64,000 bases of DNA from Pilimelia columellifera (GCF_039532605.1 NZ_BAAARY010000011.1:71943-135942); one strand, 5' to 3'. Counted from the stretch's first letter, positions 51,786 to 60,606 are shown. The notes: generated from the sequence alone by a model not told the origin. Numbers and translations: made by a program.

Positions 51786-52655
51786 GTGCGCATACGAAAC
51801 ACCGCCGTCGTCGCAGTGCTGGCCGCGAGCGCGCTCGCCCCCGCCACGAACGCCTCGGCCGCAGCGCCGATCGCCGGCACGAGCGCCAACGTGGCCCCCA
51901 TCATCGCGCTCGCCGGCGGACAGTGCGCCGGAGCCCGCCGCGCCGCCATCGGCTTCCGCTTCTGGGACGACCACACCCCGCTGGCGAAGCTGCGCTACCG
52001 CATCGTGTCCAACAACAACCCTGCGCTGTTCGAGAGCACGCCGTGGTGGACATCGGGCATCCGGCGAATGATCACCCTGAATCTGCGTCCCGGCGCCCGC
52101 GGCGCCGCCGACATCGTCGTGGCCGTCGCTGACGCCGAGGGAAGTACCCGGCGGTTGCCGTTCACCGTCCGGTCCGGATACCGCACCATGGTCGGCACCA
52201 ACCGCGCTGACGTGATGTTCGGCACCCCGCATGCCGACACCCTGTACGGCGGCGCGGGCAACGACATCATCTGCGCCGGCGCCGGCAACGACCGGGTTGA
52301 CGGCGGCGACGCCGACGACCTCATCGAAAGCGGCCCCGGCAACGATCGCGTCACCGGGGGCCGGGGCGACGACACCCTGCACGGCGGCGACGGCGACGAC
52401 CTGCTCAGCGGGGGCGCCGGCAACGATTGGATCCTCGGCGGCCACGGCGCTGACCGGATCCTCGGCGAGCTCGGGGCCGACACGCTCAACGGCGGTCCCG
52501 GCAACGACCTCCTGCACGGTGGCCCCGGGCCCGACACCGCCGCGGGCGGCCCAGGGGCCGACCGGTTCCTGCTCATGAACGGCGGACGTGCGCTCGACTA
52601 CGACGCCGCAGCCGGCGACCGCATCCTCGGCCAACTGCCGGTTCGCGTCTCCTAG
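51786..52655 (+). CDS. Secreted RTX-repeat (calcium-binding) protein
   Basis: The 289-residue protein has a signal peptide (RIRNTAVVAVLAASALAPAT, cleavage near ASA/A), a domain with FRFWDDHTPLAKLRYRIVSN and WTSGIRRMITLNLRPGA that resembles a beta-sandwich, then from about residue 138 a run of RTX nonapeptides such as GGAGNDIIC, GAGNDRVDG, GRGDDTLHG and GGAGNDWIL. At least seven repeats are visible. These bind calcium to form a beta-roll after export. No type-I secretion genes are adjacent, and the classical signal peptide suggests Sec export. GGAAGG precedes the GTG start. It stands alone and is ended by a strong hairpin. Confidence 0.9.
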   Translation: MRIRNTAVVAVLAASALAPATNASAAAPIAGTSANVAPIIALAGGQCAGARRAAIGFRFWDDHTPLAKLRYRIVSNNNPALFESTPWWTSGIRRMITLNLRPGARGAADIVVAVADAEGSTRRLPFTVRSGYRTMVGTNRADVMFGTPHADTLYGGAGNDIICAGAGNDRVDGGDADDLIESGPGNDRVTGGRGDDTLHGGDGDDLLSGGAGNDWILGGHGADRILGELGADTLNGGPGNDLLHGGPGPDTAAGGPGADRFLLMNGGRALDYDAAAGDRILGQLPVRVS

Positions 52656-52665
52656 GCGACAAACG

Positions 52666-52707
52666 CACGCCGGGGTGTGGGCTGGTGAGAGCCCACACCC
52701 CGGCGTG
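52666..52707. terminator. Strong bidirectional hairpin after the RTX gene
   Basis: Perfect 18-bp arms (52666-52683 and 52690-52707) with a 6-base loop (GGTGAG) lie between the RTX gene and the convergent small membrane protein. Confidence 0.7.
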
Positions 52708-52747
52708 TCCGCGGGGAGCGATCCGCCGACAACCGACCGCCGTCAGA

Positions 52748-52966
52748 TCAGTCGCCGGATTCCACGGCCGGGGTGTCGTCGCCGGCGCCGCCACGCAGCG
52801 CCCGGGCCAGGCCGGCGGCGCCGAGAATGACCAGACCGCCGGCCACCAGCCAACCGGGATGCACCCGCGGCAGTTCGAGATGGCGGCCCAACGCCCACCA
52901 GCCCACGAACAGCAGGAACAGCAGGCCGAATAGCAGGGACGTCAGATCAGTGCGATGGGTTCTCAT
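52748..52966 (-). CDS. Small two-helix membrane protein
   Basis: The 72-residue protein (MRTHRTDLTSLLFGLLFLLF onward) has two membrane helices separated by a short loop (LFGLLFLLFVGWWALGRHL; WLVAGGLVILGAAGLARAL) and a small acidic tail. The ATG at 52966 overlaps the PspC-gene stop as ATGA, so it is translationally coupled to the PspC protein. Its role may be linked to membrane-stress signalling, but no family function is known. Confidence 0.8.
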   Translation of the reverse strand: MRTHRTDLTSLLFGLLFLLFVGWWALGRHLELPRVHPGWLVAGGLVILGAAGLARALRGGAGDDTPAVESGD

Positions 52967-54282
52967 CGGGTCACCTCGATGTCGCCGACGTTCGTGAGCA
53001 GGGTGAGGTTGAGCGTGCCGCCCCCCGGGCCGTCCGGGCCCAGGTCGGTGGTCTGACGCCAGTCGCCGCCGACGCCGCTCCACTCCACGCTCAGCAGTTC
53101 CAGGTCACCGACCTGGGTGTTCGCGCGGACGATCACGTCCACGGCGGGGGGCAGCAGGACGCTGATATCGCCGATCCGGCCCTCGACCCGCACGTTCGAC
53201 TGCTGGCCGACGAAACTGACCTGACGCAGGTCCAGCGTCCCGTCGCCCAGATCGAACCGGTACTCCGGCTGGACCTGGGCGATCGTGGCCGGCGTCCACC
53301 GCTGCGAGCCGCTGTCGTGCTCGTCGTGCCAACGCCCGGCGGTCGTGCTGATCGCCAGTCCGATGGAGAGCAGGACACCTAGGAAGATCAAACCGCGGGC
53401 CCGGCCGATCCAGGCGCCCAGCACCAGCGCGGCTCCGACGACGGTCAGGGCTGTCGCGAAGTAGGTCGCGGCGTTGGCGGCGACGACGCCGGCCAGTTGC
53501 AGACCGGCGAGGACGCCCAGGGCGAGCAGGATGGTCGAGAACGCGATGGCGCCCAGCCGCGACCGGGGCGGCTTGACCGACGGCGGAACCGGCGGCATGG
53601 CCGCCGGACTCACGAACGGCCCGTTCGGCGCGAACGGCGGCCGGTAGCCCGGTGGCGGGGCCGCGAACACCGGTCCCGCGGTTGGCGGCGCGGCATAGGC
53701 CTTGCTAGCGGCGGATCCCGGAGCGACCCCAACGCCGGGGCTGGTGGCGTCGCGCCGTCGCGCGAAGATCGCCAGGATCACCAGCACGACGGCCAGCCCG
53801 AGCAGCGGCATGTGCAGGTCGCTCAGCGAGCCGATGAGGCCGATCCCGACGATGGCGAGAACAACGACCAGGAACGGCGAGGTGCTGGAGCGGCCGCGCC
53901 CCACCAGCGCCTCGGCCGGCGACGCCGTGTCGCCCTCGGCGGGCGTGGCCACCCACAGGACGAGGTACGCCAGCACGCCCAGTCCGCCGAGCAGCGCGGT
54001 GACGGCGAACAGCACCCGCCAGAGCACCGGATCGGTGTTGGTGGCGCGGGCGACCGCCCCGCTGACGCCGGCCACATGCCGGCCGGTCAGCGGCCTGATC
54101 AGGCCGTGCTGCACCGGCGGCAGCCAGCCCTCGTAGGCGGAGCCGGGCGGCGGCGCGTCCGGATCCGGAGAGCCGGGGAGCGGTGCGGCGGGTGGTTCGT
54201 CGGGTCGTTTCGGGGGCGGCTCGGCGCCAGGCTCATCGCGGCCCGGAGGCGGAGCGGTCGGGTCATTGGTCATGGCCACCAT
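52963..54282 (-). CDS. PspC-domain membrane protein with LiaF-like C-terminus
   Basis: The 439-residue protein has a Pro-rich cytoplasmic N-terminus (about 1-60), a PspC domain (RPLTGRHVAGVSGAVARATN and WRVLFAVTALLGGLGVLAYL), further membrane helices, a Pro-rich insert, more helices and a C-terminal beta-rich segment (LDLRQVSFVGQQSNVRVEGR and DISVLLPPAVDVIVRANTQV) like the LiaF/DUF1707-type stress sensors. The N-terminal Met at 54282 or Met4 could be used. It is divergent from a PspC-kinase, suggesting that the protein regulates that kinase, as LiaF does LiaS. Confidence 0.85.
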   Translation of the reverse strand: MVAMTNDPTAPPPGRDEPGAEPPPKRPDEPPAAPLPGSPDPDAPPPGSAYEGWLPPVQHGLIRPLTGRHVAGVSGAVARATNTDPVLWRVLFAVTALLGGLGVLAYLVLWVATPAEGDTASPAEALVGRGRSSTSPFLVVVLAIVGIGLIGSLSDLHMPLLGLAVVLVILAIFARRRDATSPGVGVAPGSAASKAYAAPPTAGPVFAAPPPGYRPPFAPNGPFVSPAAMPPVPPSVKPPRSRLGAIAFSTILLALGVLAGLQLAGVVAANAATYFATALTVVGAALVLGAWIGRARGLIFLGVLLSIGLAISTTAGRWHDEHDSGSQRWTPATIAQVQPEYRFDLGDGTLDLRQVSFVGQQSNVRVEGRIGDISVLLPPAVDVIVRANTQVGDLELLSVEWSGVGGDWRQTTDLGPDGPGGGTLNLTLLTNVGDIEVTR

Positions 54283-54527
54283 CCTCAGCCTCAGCCCGGC
54301 TCTCCCGGATCAGGCGACGCCCCTGAGCCAACCCTGATTTCCGGCAGCGCCACACCCTGAGTTATGTCAGCCGGCCGCTCAGGGTCTGCCCCGTGGCACG
54401 GCGGCCGCGTCCCGTGTGACGATCGTCTGGCACACATCCGACGACCCGGACGGGGAACGACATCAGCTCGCCCGAACACGGACCCCCGCGCCTGTACCGC
54501 GCCCGCGACCAGCGCCTCGTCGCCGGC

Positions 54528-55715
54528 GTGGCGCGTGGGATCGCCGTGCACACCGGACTTCCGGTGCTCGGCGTCCGGCTGGCCATCCTCGGCCTCGTCG
54601 CCGTCCGCGGGACCGGGCTGCTGCTGTACCTGGCCCTGTGGGCGGTCGTGCCGCCGGAGCCCGGGGGTGACGGGCGACGCGACCTGCGGCAGTTGGCGCC
54701 GTTTGCGATCGCCGGCGCCGGACTGGTCGGCCTCGTCGCCTGGTACGGGCTCGGCGAGGTGAACCTCTACGCCGGCTGGCTCGTGGCCGTCGTCGTGGTC
54801 GGGGCCGGGCTCATCTGGCGGCAGGCCGGTCCCGAGTGGTGGCCGCGCTGGCGACCGCCGATCGGCGCCGTTCCCTGGCTGGACGCGCTGCTGGAGCAGG
54901 CCGGACGCCGGGCCTCGCTGCTGCGGTTCGGCGGCGGCGTGGTCCTCGTCGCCGCGGGGGTCATCGGTCTGGTCGCCGTGTACGTGCCGGCGGCGGCCAG
55001 CGGTCTGTCCTCGGTCCGGTACGGCGTGGTCTTCTCCGTGCTCGCGCTCGGCGGCGTGCTCCTCGTCGCCGGGCCGGTCATCTGGCGGACCTTCGAGCAG
55101 CTGCGCGCCGAACGCGAGGGCCGGATCCGGGAGCAGGAGCGCGCCGAGCTGGCCGCCATCGTCCACGACCAGGTCCTGCACACCCTGGCGCTCATCCAAC
55201 GTAACGCCGCCGACCCGCAGCAGGTGCAGCGTCTGGCGCGTGGCCAGGAGCGCAGCCTGCGGGGTTGGCTCTACCAGCCCACCGGCTCGCCGAGCACTCA
55301 GCTCGTGGCGGCGTTGGAGCAGGTGGCGGCCGAGGTCGAGGACACCTACGCCGTCACCGTGGAGACCGTCGCCGTCGGCGACCGCGCCGTCGACGAGGCG
55401 GTGGCGGCTCTGGTGGCGGCCGCGCGGGAGGCCGTAGTCAACGCGGCCCGGCACGCGCAGGTCACCGCGGTGTCGGTGTACGCCGAGGTCGAGCCACAGC
55501 AGATCAGCGTCTTCGTCCGGGACCGGGGGGTCGGCTTCGACCTCGACGGCATCGACGAGAGCCGGCACGGCGTGCACGGCTCGATCATCGGCCGGATGGC
55601 CCGCCACGGCGGCCGCGCCGAGATCCGCGCCGCGCCCGGCGAGGGAACCGAGGTACGCCTCACCATGCCGGTGCGGGCCAGCGGCCCGGCCGTCACCGAA
55701 TCCACAGGAGTGTGA
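54528..55715 (+). CDS. PspC-domain histidine kinase (NarL/LiaS-type)
   Basis: At its N-terminus the protein reads GIAVHTGLPVLGVRLAILGL, a PspC domain, followed by several membrane helices. The kinase part has the dimerisation His in ELAAIVHDQVLHTLALIQ and the ATPase box EAVVNAARHAQVTAVSVYAE with RDRGVGFD. The conserved PspC start (PRLYRARDQRLVAGVARG) begins at about 54498, but no ATG, GTG or TTG lies between the in-frame stop at 54417 and GTG 54528, which would cut the motif. ATC at 54459, with GGGGA upstream, or another rare start may be used. The coordinates give the first usual start. The stop overlaps the response-regulator start. Confidence 0.85.
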   Translation: MARGIAVHTGLPVLGVRLAILGLVAVRGTGLLLYLALWAVVPPEPGGDGRRDLRQLAPFAIAGAGLVGLVAWYGLGEVNLYAGWLVAVVVVGAGLIWRQAGPEWWPRWRPPIGAVPWLDALLEQAGRRASLLRFGGGVVLVAAGVIGLVAVYVPAAASGLSSVRYGVVFSVLALGGVLLVAGPVIWRTFEQLRAEREGRIREQERAELAAIVHDQVLHTLALIQRNAADPQQVQRLARGQERSLRGWLYQPTGSPSTQLVAALEQVAAEVEDTYAVTVETVAVGDRAVDEAVAALVAAAREAVVNAARHAQVTAVSVYAEVEPQQISVFVRDRGVGFDLDGIDESRHGVHGSIIGRMARHGGRAEIRAAPGEGTEVRLTMPVRASGPAVTESTGV

Positions 55716-56362
55716 ACGCCGTGCGTCCGCTACGCGTCTTCCTCGTTGACGACCATGCGATGTTCCGGGCCGGCGTGCGTGCCGAGCTGGGGGGACAGGT
55801 CGAGATCGCCGGCGAGGCCGGCGGCGTCGCCGAGGCGGTCCGCGCCATCGCCGCCGCCGTCCCGGACGTGGTGCTACTCGACGTCCACATGCCAGACGGC
55901 GGCGGACGGGCGGTGCTCGACGCGATCCGCGAGGTGGCGCCACAGGTCCGGTTCCTGGCCCTGTCGGTGTCGGACGCCGCCGAGGACGTCATCGGGCTCA
56001 TCCGGGCCGGGGCCCGCGGCTACGTCACCAAGACGATCTCGCCGGACGATCTCGTGGCCGCCGTGCGCCGGGTCGCCGACGGCGACGCGGTCTTCAGCCC
56101 CCGCCTCGCCGGGTTCGTCCTCGACGCCTTCGCCGCCCCGGCCGCCACGCCCCTCCTCGATCCGGAGCTGGACCAGCTCACCAACCGCGAACGCGACGTG
56201 CTCCGGCTGCTGGCCCGCGGCTACGCCTACAAGGAGATCGCCAAGGAGCTGTTCATCTCGGTCAAGACGGTGGAGACGCACGCCTCGAACGTGCTGCGCA
56301 AACTACAGATGTCGAACCGGCACGAGTTGACCCGGTGGGCGGCCACCCGGCGAATCGTCTGA
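55712..56362 (+). CDS. NarL/FixJ-type response regulator
   Basis: The 216-residue protein has a receiver domain (RVFLVDDHAMFRAGVRAELG; phospho-acceptor Asp in VVLLDVHMPDGGGRAVL; the Lys of KTISPDDL) and a LuxR-type helix-turn-helix (LTNRERDVLRLLARGYAYKE followed by IAKELFISVKTVETHASNVL). It pairs with the PspC-kinase: GTG 55712 overlaps that stop as GTGA, though GTG 55721, with AGGAG 10 bases upstream, is a plausible start. The module PspC protein / PspC-kinase / regulator resembles LiaFSR-type envelope-stress systems. The target is unknown. Confidence 0.94.
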   Translation: MNAVRPLRVFLVDDHAMFRAGVRAELGGQVEIAGEAGGVAEAVRAIAAAVPDVVLLDVHMPDGGGRAVLDAIREVAPQVRFLALSVSDAAEDVIGLIRAGARGYVTKTISPDDLVAAVRRVADGDAVFSPRLAGFVLDAFAAPAATPLLDPELDQLTNRERDVLRLLARGYAYKEIAKELFISVKTVETHASNVLRKLQMSNRHELTRWAATRRIV

Positions 56363-56522
56363 ACGGCGCCGCGATCCGTAGTGGTCTTTCCTGCCGTCGA
56401 CCAGCTCACGGATGACGTCTCGCGCGGCAGTTCCGGCCCGGTCGCTGGCTGCTAGGGTGCTGGCGTCAGCCGTGCGGGCGGGCCCTGGCCCGACCTCGCC
56501 GAACACCGTTCCAGGAGGTTCT

Positions 56523-57971
56523 GTGTCTACTCCGACCGGCGTCAGCAGGGAGTCCTTGGCGTTCCGTAACGCCATCGACGTCGTCCGTGGCGTGGAGCCG
56601 GCGGTCGCGGACGCGATCACGGCGGAGCTGGCTGACCAGCGCGAGTCGCTCAAGCTCATCGCCAGCGAGAACTACGCCTCCCCGGCGGTGCTGCTGGCGA
56701 TGGGCAACTGGTTCAGCGACAAGTACGCCGAGGGCACCATCGGCCGCCGCTTCTACGCCGGTTGCCGCAACGTGGACACCATCGAGTCGATCGCCGCCGA
56801 GCACGCCAAGGCGCTGTTCGGGGCGGAGCACGCGTACGTGCAGCCGCACTCGGGCATCGACGCCAACCTCGTCGCGTTCTGGGCGATCCTGGCCGCCCGG
56901 ATCGAGAGCCCGGCGCTCAAGCGCCTCGGCGCCCGGCACGTCAACGACCTCACCGACGCTGACTGGGCCGCGCTGCGCCGCGAGCTGGGCGACCAGCGGA
57001 TGCTCGGCATGTCGCTGGACGCCGGCGGCCACCTCACCCACGGCTTCCGTCCGAACATCTCCGGCAAGATGTTCGACCAGCGCAGCTACGGCACCGACCC
57101 GGCCACCGGCCTCGTCGACTACGACGCGCTGCGGGAGACCGCCCGCGAGTTCCGGCCGCTGATCCTGGTCGGCGGCTACTCCGCCTACCCCCGGAAGGTC
57201 AATTTCCGGATCATGCGGGAGATCGCCGACGAGGTCGGCGCCGTGCTCATGGTCGACATGGCGCACTTCGCCGGGCTGGTCGCCGGCAAGGTCTTCACCG
57301 GCGACTTCGACCCGGTGCGGCACGCCCAGGTCGTCACGACCACCACCCACAAGTCGCTGCGCGGACCGCGCGGCGGCATGGTGCTGTGCACGTCGGAGTT
57401 CTCCGACCAGGTCGACCGGGGCTGCCCGATGGTGCTGGGCGGGCCGCTCGGCAACATGATGGCCGCCAAGGCCGTCGCGTTCGCCGAGGCCCGCCAGCCC
57501 GCCTTCGCCGACTACGCCCAGCGGATCGTCGACAACGCCGCCGCGCTGGCCGAGGGCCTGCTACGTCGTGACGTGCGCCTGGTCACCGGCGGCACCGACA
57601 ACCACCTCGTCCTGGCCGACGTCAGCGGCTTCGGCATCACCGGCCGGCAGGCTGAGGCGGCGCTGCTGGAGTCCGGCATCGTCACCAACCGCAACAGCGT
57701 TCCGGCCGACCCGAACGGCGCCTGGTACACCAGCGGCATCCGGCTGGGCACCCCGGCGCTGACCACTCGAGGTCTGGGCACGGCGGAGATGGATGAGATC
57801 GCCGACATGATGGCCGACGTGCTGGCCAGCACCAAGCCGGCCGCGGGCGCTGACGGCAAACCATCGAAGGCTCAGTACACGCTGGCCGACGGGGTCGCCG
57901 ACCGTACCGTCAAGCGGGCCGGCGAACTGCTGGCGGGGCACCCGCTGTATCCGTCGGTCGACCTGGGCTGA
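56523..57971 (+). CDS. glyA: Serine hydroxymethyltransferase
   Basis: GlyA converts serine and tetrahydrofolate to glycine and methylene-tetrahydrofolate. The 482-residue PLP enzyme shows LKLIASENYASPAVLLAMGN, FSDKYAEGTIGRRFYAGCRN, MSLDAGGHLTHG and the PLP-lysine segment VVTTTTHKSLRGPRGG. The protein is longer than E. coli GlyA by about 65 residues, mainly in the region FWAILAARIESPALKRLGAR, typical of one actinobacterial subgroup. The GTG at 56523 has AGGAGG 6 bases upstream. No folate or glycine riboswitch could be recognised in the 160 bases before it. Confidence 0.95.
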   Translation: MSTPTGVSRESLAFRNAIDVVRGVEPAVADAITAELADQRESLKLIASENYASPAVLLAMGNWFSDKYAEGTIGRRFYAGCRNVDTIESIAAEHAKALFGAEHAYVQPHSGIDANLVAFWAILAARIESPALKRLGARHVNDLTDADWAALRRELGDQRMLGMSLDAGGHLTHGFRPNISGKMFDQRSYGTDPATGLVDYDALRETAREFRPLILVGGYSAYPRKVNFRIMREIADEVGAVLMVDMAHFAGLVAGKVFTGDFDPVRHAQVVTTTTHKSLRGPRGGMVLCTSEFSDQVDRGCPMVLGGPLGNMMAAKAVAFAEARQPAFADYAQRIVDNAAALAEGLLRRDVRLVTGGTDNHLVLADVSGFGITGRQAEAALLESGIVTNRNSVPADPNGAWYTSGIRLGTPALTTRGLGTAEMDEIADMMADVLASTKPAAGADGKPSKAQYTLADGVADRTVKRAGELLAGHPLYPSVDLG

Positions 57972-57993
57972 GCGGCGTCGCGAAGCGCGTGAG

Positions 57994-58431
57994 ATGGAGA
58001 TTCTGACCGCACGTGGGCGGATGGCCCGGCTGGTGGCGGCCGCGCTCACGTTCGGTCTGCTCCTGGCCGGCACGGTCTGGGGAGACGACGACCACTTCCC
58101 GTTCGGGCCGTTCCGGATGTACGCCACCAACGGCGGCCCGAACACGCCGGCCAGCGACACCCTCATCGAGGCGGTGGACGTCAACGGCCGGACGCTCACG
58201 CTCAACGAACGCAACAGCGGGGTCCGGCGCGCTGAGGTGGAGGGCCAGTTGAGCCGGTACGCCGAGGACCCAGCGCGATTGGGCCGGCTCGCCGAGGCGT
58301 ACCTGGCGACGAACCCGGGCGCGGCCCGCCTCGCGCAGGTACGGATCGTGATCCGCTGGCACGGCATCAGAGACAGCCGGCCGACCGGCACGCACACCGA
58401 CGAGCTGGTGGCCCAGTGGCGGTTGCCGTGA
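57994..58431 (+). CDS. Hypothetical exported or membrane-anchored protein
   Basis: The 145-residue protein has a hydrophobic N-terminal segment (MARLVAAALTFGLLLAGTVW) followed by DDDHFPFGPFRMYATNGGPN, a short pattern seen in proteins paired with HTTM-type membrane proteins. The rest is soluble with VDVNGRTLTLNERNSGVRRA. The stop overlaps the next GTG as GTGA, so it forms a coupled pair with a polytopic membrane protein. The biochemical role is not known. Confidence 0.75.
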   Translation: MEILTARGRMARLVAAALTFGLLLAGTVWGDDDHFPFGPFRMYATNGGPNTPASDTLIEAVDVNGRTLTLNERNSGVRRAEVEGQLSRYAEDPARLGRLAEAYLATNPGAARLAQVRIVIRWHGIRDSRPTGTHTDELVAQWRLP

Positions 58432-59327
58432 CCGCGGCGGCGGGCTCGGCCGCCAGGGCCGCGGGCGCGGTGGGCCGGTGGCTCACGGCCCCGGTTCCGT
58501 TGGGCCGCGTCGCCGCGTTCCGCACCGTGGTCTACCTGTACCTGGTCGTGGACCTGCTGTTGGTGACCTCGTCGGTGCGGGCGCACGCCAACGTGCCGGG
58601 CGATCTGTACCAACCGCTCATGGTCGCGCGGCTGCTCCCCTTGCCCGAGCCCACTCCCCTGCTCGTCAACGCGATCTTCTGGGCACTCATCGGACTGTCG
58701 CTCGCGGCGGCCACCGGGCGGGCGCCACGCCTGCTCGGCGTTACGATCTTCCTGCTCTACTTCCAGTGGATGATCATCGCGATGAGCTACGGGAAGGTCG
58801 ACCACGACCGGGTCGGGCTGCTTGTGGCGCTCGCGGTGCTGCCGACGGTGGGGCGGGCCCGGCACGGCGACCCGACGCGCAGCGAGCCGGCCGGCTGGGC
58901 GCTTCGGATGACCCAGATCGCCGTCATCGCCACCTACTTCCTGGCGGCGTGGGCGAAGCTGCGCCTGGAGGGTCCCGACTGGATGACCAGCTCGGTGCTG
59001 GCCTGGGCCATCCTGCGCCGGGGCACCGAGTTCGCCCACCTGATCGCCCAGGTTCCGTACCTGCTCGTGGTCTCGCAGTTTGGGATCGTGGCGTTCGAGT
59101 TGCTGAGTCCGGCGGTGTTCATGCTCCGCGAGCGCTGGCGGCTGCGGTGCGTCGGCTTCTTCTACCTGTTCCACCTGTCGGTGTTCGCGACCATCACCAT
59201 CTCCTTCGCGCCGCACCTGGTCGCGATGACGAGCTTCCTACCGTTGGAGAAAGTCCGCCCGATCGAGCGCTGGCGGCGGTCGCGGGCGGCGAACAAACCT
59301 CAGCCGGCGGAAGCGGTCACCATGTGA
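58428..59327 (+). CDS. HTTM-like polytopic membrane protein
   Basis: The 299-residue protein has about seven membrane helices: RVAAFRTVVYLYLVVDLLLV, ANAIFW-type region LLVNAIFWALIGLSLAAATG, FLLYFQWMIIAMSYGKVDHD, IAVIATYFLAAWAKLRL and others. The pattern YGKVDHDR and WAKLRLEGPDW resembles HTTM (vitamin K-dependent carboxylase-like) membrane proteins. The GTG at 58428 overlaps the previous stop. The predicted GTG at 58416 would add four residues. Function is unknown; the coupled pair with the previous gene suggests that the two form a complex. Confidence 0.8.
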   Translation: MTAAAGSAARAAGAVGRWLTAPVPLGRVAAFRTVVYLYLVVDLLLVTSSVRAHANVPGDLYQPLMVARLLPLPEPTPLLVNAIFWALIGLSLAAATGRAPRLLGVTIFLLYFQWMIIAMSYGKVDHDRVGLLVALAVLPTVGRARHGDPTRSEPAGWALRMTQIAVIATYFLAAWAKLRLEGPDWMTSSVLAWAILRRGTEFAHLIAQVPYLLVVSQFGIVAFELLSPAVFMLRERWRLRCVGFFYLFHLSVFATITISFAPHLVAMTSFLPLEKVRPIERWRRSRAANKPQPAEAVTM

Positions 59328-59378
59328 TCGAGAGGTGCGGGGCCGCTTGAGTGGCCGACGGCGGGGTAACCCCATGAC

Positions 59379-59642
59379 ATGCGGATCAGCGCACAGCCAC
59401 CGCGCCGACGCGGCACCGTCGGACACCCTTACAGCGCTTTGAACCTGCGCTTGGCGTTGGCGGCCTTCGGCCTGGTCTCCTCAGCGACGCTGGCCGTCCT
59501 GCTGCTGCGGGCCGACCTCGCCGCGTTCGGGTGGGCCTTCGCCGGCCTGGCGGCCGTGGCGGTGGTGGACCTGGTCGTGGTCCAGCTGCGTCGACGGGCC
59601 CGCCGACGCATCGACGGCGACAGGCGGTCGCTGTTCGAGTGA
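59379..59642 (+). CDS. DUF6343-type small membrane protein
   Basis: The 87-residue protein has two membrane helices (RLALAAFGLVSSATLAVLLL and WAFAGLAAVAVVDLVVVQLR), a short basic N-terminus and an RRRARRRIDGDRRS tail. Length and pattern match the small DUF6343 proteins of actinobacteria. Function is unknown. It converges on the alpha/beta hydrolase with 14 bp between the stops. Confidence 0.75.
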   Translation: MRISAQPPRRRGTVGHPYSALNLRLALAAFGLVSSATLAVLLLRADLAAFGWAFAGLAAVAVVDLVVVQLRRRARRRIDGDRRSLFE

Positions 59643-59656
59643 TGCTACCGCCCGAC

Positions 59657-60337
59657 TCATCGACTCTCGGCGCTCGCTGGGTCTGGGCCGCCCAGGTGGA
59701 CAATGAACCACTGGCTGGCAAGCTCGGCGACCTGTTCCAACGTCCCCTCCTCCTCGAACAGGTGAGTGGCCCCGGCGACGATGATCAGTTCGGCCGGCGT
59801 CGCCATCGCGCTGAGCGCGTGGGCATTGAGCGCCTGCACCTGAGTGTCCAGCCCGCCGACGACGAGCAGCGTCGGGGCGGTCACTTCAGTCAGCGCGTCG
59901 GCGGCCAAGTCCGGCCGCCCCCCGCGGGACACGACCGCTCGGACTGCTTCGGGGCGGCGGGCGGCGGTGACCAGGGCTGCGGCCGCCCCGGTGCTCGACC
60001 CGAACAGGCCGATGTCATGGCGGGCGGTGTCGGGATGGGAGCCCAGCCAGTCGACCACCCCGGTCAACCGCTGGGCCAGCAGACCGATGTCGAATCGCAG
60101 CTGGGCGGTGCGCGCGTCGACCCGTTCCTCCTCGGCGGTGAGCAGGTCCACCAGGACGGTGGCCAGGCCCCGTTCGTTGAGCGTGGTCGCGACCGCACGG
60201 TTGCGGGGGCTGTGCCGTGAGCTGCCGCTGCCGTGGGCGAAAAGCACCACGCCGGTCGCGGCGTCGGGGACGGTCAGGTCAGCGTCTAGGACCACCCCGG
60301 CGGTCGGGACAGCAGTGGTGGCAGTGAGAGTTGCCAT
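59657..60337 (-). CDS. Alpha/beta hydrolase (dienelactone hydrolase type)
   Basis: The 226-residue protein has a serine-hydrolase fold with GVVLFAHGSGSSRHSPRNRA (oxyanion region), nucleophile Ser in GLFGSSTGAAAALV, an acid residue in LLVVGGLDTQVQALN and the catalytic His in IIVAGATHLFEEEGTL. It resembles proteins that act on short esters or lactones; the substrate is unknown. The ATG at 60337 gives a proper start; the longer frame upstream overlaps tRNA-Cys and is not coding. Confidence 0.9.
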   Translation of the reverse strand: MATLTATTAVPTAGVVLDADLTVPDAATGVVLFAHGSGSSRHSPRNRAVATTLNERGLATVLVDLLTAEEERVDARTAQLRFDIGLLAQRLTGVVDWLGSHPDTARHDIGLFGSSTGAAAALVTAARRPEAVRAVVSRGGRPDLAADALTEVTAPTLLVVGGLDTQVQALNAHALSAMATPAELIIVAGATHLFEEEGTLEQVAELASQWFIVHLGGPDPASAESR

Positions 60338-60532
60338 CGCGGGTCTTCTCTTCTCCTGGTCTGCCGCTGGCCGGCCCCCTGGCGGCCAGCTCGCAGGCGG
60401 TCTACCTGTGCTGACTTCCCGCCACCGACTGTGGTAAACCGGCGGCGACACATAGCCGCAGGCGGAACTCGTCGCGCCATGGCAACCACGTTTCGACGCC
60501 GTGCTCGCCGACCCACGCGCGAGCGACGGCTC

Positions 60533-60606
60533 TGGAGACAGGTGCCGGATTCGAACCGGCGTAGACCGCTTTGCAGGCGGTTCCCTAACCACTCGGGCAA
60601 CCCGTC
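60533..60606 (-). tRNA. tRNA-Cys (GCA)
   Basis: Read on the minus strand, the cloverleaf is complete: acceptor GACGGGT paired with ACCTGTC (one G-T wobble), D-arm CCC...GGG, anticodon stem ACCGC / GCGGT with loop CTGCAAA (anticodon GCA), T-arm GCCGG TTCGAAT CCGGC, discriminator U73 and encoded CCA at the 3' end. U73 and the GCA anticodon both match tRNA-Cys. Confidence 0.96.

Noticed and set aside
51746..52634. Long minus-strand frames opposite to the RTX gene
   Set aside because: Their apparent repetitiveness mirrors the GGxGxD repeats of the true gene.
56363..56522. Possible folate, ZTP or glycine riboswitch before glyA
   Set aside because: The short gap shows no motif that I could match to these classes.
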